Assembly (NCBI GenBank): GCA_013397795.1
Contig: VZTJ01004023.1
Coordinates: forward strand, 1,361,422 to 1,425,421
Direction of reading: 5' to 3'
From: Orthonyx spaldingii
Lineage: Eukaryota > Chordata > Aves > Passeriformes > Orthonychidae
Length of the DNA stretch: 64,000 nucleotides
Below, piece by piece: positions 58,877-64,000 of the stretch. How positions within the stretch are numbered: position 1 is the stretch's first letter; each line of letters opens with the position of its first letter. A model generated the notes under the pieces. It saw only the letters and a program-made list of their open reading frames with translations, had not been told where the DNA came from and did no database searches. Made by a program: the position numbers and the translations under genes.

Positions 58877-61800
58877 CTTTTGAATTCTGTCTGCTGAAAC
58901 ACAGCACCTCTGTTTCTGGTGACCACAAAAAGGCTAATTTTCCTTCTTCCAGCAGTAGATTCCTCAGCTCTGAGGGGTGAAATGTTTGAAGCGTAACTCA
59001 TGGCCTTCCATACCTTGAATACAATCCAGCACTACTTACAAAAGACTGGAAATGAGCATATGCTCCAGGAAATAACAGGATTCACAGGCTGTATATGTGA
59101 AAGTACACATGAAGTGTGTGGTGGATTGCTAAAATTGGAGGTTTTCATTCATTGTCATCAATACACACTAATCTGTTTGGGACTCAATTATAGTAGTCAT
59201 ATATGTTAATGTGGACTCTGCTCTCTGGGCCTTAAAATTGAGGGTGGGATTGGTGTTCCGCTTTTGTGAAGACCTTGAAATATGAATGAACTGATAAATC
59301 CTCAGTTTCCTGCTGCTAGGCAGGATCTTGAGTTTTAAAAGCTTCAAACAGTCAGCTGCCCTACTACTGTAGGTAAAATGAAGGTGGTGGTGTACAGAAG
59401 CTGAGCACTTGATGTTCAGCTCCATGGAAATGTTTATCTTCTGATAGAGCATCATCCATGAAAGAAGGCTGATAACAGAAACATTGATTCAATTGTAACA
59501 AAGCCACTGCGAAGTTTTCTGTTGCAGAAGCAAAATTCTTAAAAAATTCAACCTTTAAGCTGTTTAAACGATTTTAGTATGTAAGCTCTACACTTGGAAA
59601 ATTACAGAGGTGACAGCTAAAATCAAAGTAAATACAGCTAATAGGAAAATATCTGGGTTTTTAGTAGTGATCAGCTGCAGTCACTGACACATTTTGTAGT
59701 GTATTCTAAGGTATTTGACAATGTGGGTTATGAGGACTAATCAAAGATGCAGAGATAACAAGCTTCTTTACTAGCCCTGTTCATTCCATTCAAGCATAGT
59801 CAGCATTGTCCTATGTCTCCCATTAAAACAATCTAAAGGAAAACAGAGGCTGAGTTTGGAATTAATCCTTTTGAAAATATCACTGCACCAGGAATTGGTG
59901 AGATTATCAGCAGCTTGGCATTAGTCATGCACAGTTGGAATTCTGCACATTAGCAATGATCTGTTCTAGACAGAAGGAAGGCAAGTGGTGACAGTGTAGG
60001 AAAAGGTACCAAAAAGGCTTTGCCTTGATTCGTTCTGACTGCCATAAAAGGTGAAATGAAAAAATCTCTGTTTGGGACATACATGCTTGAATTAAGTAGG
60101 ACATAATGTTGTCTTGAATGAACTGATGAAAATAAAAAGAAATTCTGCAAATAAGTTTGAAAAAAATGGACAGTGTCTTTTAAATGATAAAGGGCTTAGC
60201 TTATAGGGTTGGAAATACAAAATGGTTGACATTTAAAATGTCATTAGCTTTGGTGTTTACCAAAGGAGTTCTGACATTTTAATAGTGACCATTTGAGCTT
60301 TTATTTGTTGTAAATGCCTCACTTAAATTCTTTTAGCAAATTATTGGTAATCTGGTCATGTCTGAAAAGTGGCATCCTCTTTTAGGATTAGAGCTATTGG
60401 GGAAACAGAGCTCTTAATTTTGGTGGTTATACTCAAAGTAATAAGGTCAGCCAAAGATGGGCACTTATTTCCCTTGCTCGCGTTTACATTTTGCTCTGGG
60501 CAGGAAGGAGAACTGAGCAAGAGGTAATTTTTTTTTTCCCCCCCCTCTGAAAATGTGATGGGGTTGAAAACCTTTCTTTAATGATCCTTAATGATCTCTA
60601 AAATGCATCTTGACATCAATGTTAGGGAGAAATTAATGACATTTATAGAAACTGTGGACGCTTCTCGAAGTATTTTAGAAGATGACAGTTGTGGTTTCTC
60701 AATGGAGAACTTAATCTATACTCAGTTATTCAGTGTTTTATGACCACTAATCAAGGGCTTATATTGAAAGTTTTTCTGTATTATAATTTTAATGTATGAC
60801 ACTGAGCTAACACTTCTGTTAGGAAGACACTAAAATAATTAATTTGGTGCCATTCTCACTTCCAGTGCATGTGCTTGTTTTGCATGTACTTCTAATACAG
60901 TTTCTGCAGTATCTCCTGGGCACCTGTGTGCTTGTTTTAGCTCAACAAAGTAAAATGTCTGGTGTGAGGATTCATTCCACAAAGTTTCATTTCTACACCA
61001 TATGCACAGTAAAAGGAATCTCTATCCCCAGTTTCATGGGGGGAAATGAAACAAACACATGTGAATGCCTTTTGGCTGAAGAAAACTGTGTATCATGGCT
61101 TGCCAAAGTATACTTATTCTCCATGAAATTCTGCTGGCTTGCAGCTTTTTCTGTAGAATAAGGAATTTCTGTGAATGCATAGTATATTTTGGTTGTTACT
61201 ATTCTTGGCTTTCTTCATAAAAGAAACAACATAAGCTATTACTGCTATTTATAAAAGTACGTTATGACTCTATGCCGTAGTGTTGAAGAGTTTTTAATCC
61301 AAAAATTTATCAATGCAGCAGGACAAAAGCTGATAATGGCAAATCGGTCTTTAATTTAAAAATGCCTATTAAAGTTCATTGATGTAGAACTAGTGTAAGA
61401 AAACAATTAGATTCCTCTCATAACTACCATAATGCTGAATTTAAATTTAAGCATTTGTGGTTTTTCTTAAATGTGATTATTTTTTTTAAAACATGTTCTG
61501 GAGATTTTATGTCTTTTGTTTTAATTTAGAGTTTTATTCAGAACTTGCGAAGTCATTGGGAGTCCTTACTGGAACCCTGCCAAATGAACTCATTTCACTC
61601 ACTTAAGTGAGATATGTGATGGGGATTTTCTGGCTTCTGTACCTGCAGAGATGAGTAAGGTTCTTTAGCTGTGCTCAACAAATAGGTTTATATTGGATCT
61701 TGCAATATTTCAGTCTTCAGAAGGAAATCCCCCATGAAACTTAAGATGATGCTGTTTTCCATATGAGGTAAAAACTACTCAGTAAGGGGCCTGTGTCAAC

Positions 61801-64000
61801 CATCTCTATATCCATGAACAGAAGGATTTATACTGGTTTCTATTCTCTGGGATATCAGTTCATTGTGTATCTTAAATATTGCACCAATAATGTGAATGAA
61901 AAGGTGCGTGAATGATGAAATAAACGTGATGGTTCAATTTCTCTACTTAAATGCTGTTAGCAAATGGGTGAAAACATGGAAGTGCAGCAGTTGTCTTTTT
62001 TTTCTACTCAGACTCAAGAGAAGCTCTTGCAACCCAAAATGTCAAACCAGTTCCTTGATTCCATTCAGTGCCATGGGAGACTCATTCAGTCTCCTCTGTT
62101 CTTCCACTTGCACACAGAGGAGCTGCTAAGGAAAATGGAAGCAATGTGTTTCTGAAGACTGGGCTAGTCTGAGCAATACCATCCATTTGTTTTGAGATCT
62201 TTATTTCTTTCCTGTCATCACGGCCAACCATTTTACTGAACACAAATACATAGGCTATGGCAGAATGTTTAGTAAAATGAATAACTTCTAAGAATTTTGA
62301 CCCTGCAAAATATCAACTGCAGTCATGTGTGAGGATTGTATACGAAAAGGGTGAGAAAGAGTTTGGCTTACTTTACTGTGGTCTTATCCCACCATTGATA
62401 GCTGTTATCTACAATGAGAGACCTTACCAACATGCAGTTTGGTATTTTATTTCTGCCTTTCCTCTTCTGTCAAATTAAATGCATTAAGATTTCCTTTTAA
62501 ATGATCTTATAAATGATATGATTTGTAATTTTGACTCAAGATTAAAGATTCAAATACTTGTTCTGTATTCCACAAGTGTAATTTCAGTTGGCATTAATAA
62601 GATATATGTGTACATTTATGGGCATAGTGTTGCAAATAATCTTTTATAAGTTGAGATACCACATGAAAGGCTATTATCTCTGACTCAGCTATGCTGATAT
62701 TTTTAAAGCAGCATTTATCAAACTTTGATCCATAGATGGATATCTGTGTTTTGAAGACTTCTTGGTTTTATCTGGTAAGTTACAAGATAAGAGTTAAAAG
62801 TCCTTTGTCTTGGCATAATTTCTTGGCTGTTGTTGGGATAGAAGCTGTACTATTACAAATGGGCATGTAACTGGTTCCCAGTACTAATTATGTAAAAGGA
62901 TTTGAGACTCTCTGATATAAATAGTTCAGTATGAAATGTCTTCCTTTGGTGATCAAAATTCCGTGTTCAGTGATGTGAAGCTTGCCATTGACGTAACTGG
63001 GATCAAAACTAGGTATGTCCTATAGGTCCTGCTAAATGATCTCATTGGAGAAGTACTCTGTTGCCTGAATTGTTGTCTAGAGACAGAATAGAGGGAGGAT
63101 GAATCTATGGAAGTAGCATATTTCAGGACTTTGCATCTCAAGTGTGTTAAAAGTGATTGGCAAAACAGAAGGGTCTGTGTGTGGTAGAATACGGTAGATG
63201 AGAAGAAAAATGTAGTGGAGGGATCTGAATGGGAAAACAAAACTCGTATAGCAGTAGGCAAAACAACTGGTATTTATACAGGAATCTTGAAAGTGCTGAG
63301 GAAAGTGAGGCGAGAACTGAAGTGGGGCACCTTCCTCAGAAGAGACTATTGGGAAGATCCATGTGAGCATTAGATGAGAGTGGCAAATGACTCTGATTTT
63401 TCCAGCTGGATGTGCAGGGTAGAATACATACTGAAGGTGAGTCACCCCTGAGAGTGGAATCAGAAACAAATCTTGGCATCCATCCTTTAATTCCTTTGGA
63501 AGAGAAGAGTAGCAGAATTTGTACCTTCCCTACCTTTCCATGCAACTATAAACGCTATGGCCTCTGGCTCTTGCAAGTCTGTAGATACATTCTCGTGCCA
63601 TGTCACAACTCTATTTCTGTTTGAAATAGTATGTAGCTGGCCATAAAATCCCTGAAGTGAAAGCTGTGTAACTTTTGTGTGTCTTTCTGGCAAACTCAAT
63701 TAGTCTGCCTCTTTCTTAAAGGAAAATAAGAGCTTGTGGCATGGCCCCTGCACACACCGCAGGGGGAAGAGAAGCTGGCAGAGGCACTCAAGCGTGAGCA
63801 AGGGGCTGTCTGTGTGTGTGCAATGTCAGGAGAGGAAGGTCATTCACAACCATTTCCCAAAGAAAAAGCTGTAACTGAATCTCTCCATTCTGTTTCTCCC
63901 TTGATGATGTTACCCCTCACCTTTCCAAACTGTTGGGAAGCCAGTGCAGTCGCGCTGCTCTGTAGGTGTGAGTATAGGGTTAGGAGGTGCACGGATACAG
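58877..64000. other. Intergenic, nothing recognised
   Basis: AT-rich; T/C run at 60528-60546. No exon, RNA gene or repeat family could be assigned. ORFs up to about 130 codons near 63077-63469 on the minus strand have no features I recognise. Confidence 0.55.

Overview
The window is vertebrate nuclear DNA, most likely from a bird: AT-rich, intron-rich, with a truncated CR1 retrotransposon carrying the avian-type 3' end (about 58757-58876) and a 1.2 kb solo retroviral LTR with target-site duplications (50719-51928). Passerine origin is a guess, based on the LTR resembling songbird LTRs I remember. There is one assembly gap (55040-55097).

The one gene I can support is SLC12A4, encoding the potassium-chloride cotransporter KCC1, on the + strand. 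Twenty-three coding exons (exons 2-24 if the canonical first exon is exon 1) run from 18485 to the stop codon at 43542-43544. All splice phases join. They encode 1047 residues, exactly what is left of the 1085-residue human KCC1 as I remember it after removing its 38-residue first exon, so human numbering can be used directly. On that numbering the K+/Cl- site residues (N131, Y216, P429, S430, T432), four extracellular N-glycosylation sites (N312, N331, N347, N361) and the two WNK/SPAK-controlled threonines (T926, T983) are all present. Canonical exon 1 and its promoter are not in the window, so bases 1-18484 read as intron 1. A CpG-rich block at 14949-15120 ends in a good splice donor in the matching phase and may be an alternative first coding exon.

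Two introns, 10 and 23, have the donor and branch-point signatures of minor-spliceosome (U12-type) introns, and both interrupt a tyrosine codon after its first base. The protein differs from relatives at one conserved loop position: Trp543 instead of Arg, at the last codon of exon 12.

The 3' UTR runs from 43545 to a poly(A) signal at 44591. The remaining 19 kb has no gene I can recognise, although LCAT lies directly downstream of SLC12A4 in mammals. This part holds a small CpG island with a strong CTCF-like motif (46311-46324, + orientation), the solo LTR with an oppositely oriented CTCF-like motif (51590-51603), the CR1 fragment, short tandem duplications and two weak coding-like stretches. 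I see no bacterial-type system, CRISPR array, tRNA or rRNA, and no novel multi-gene system. The points most worth checking are the U12 introns, the alternative first exon, the LTR-borne CTCF pair and the Trp543 change.
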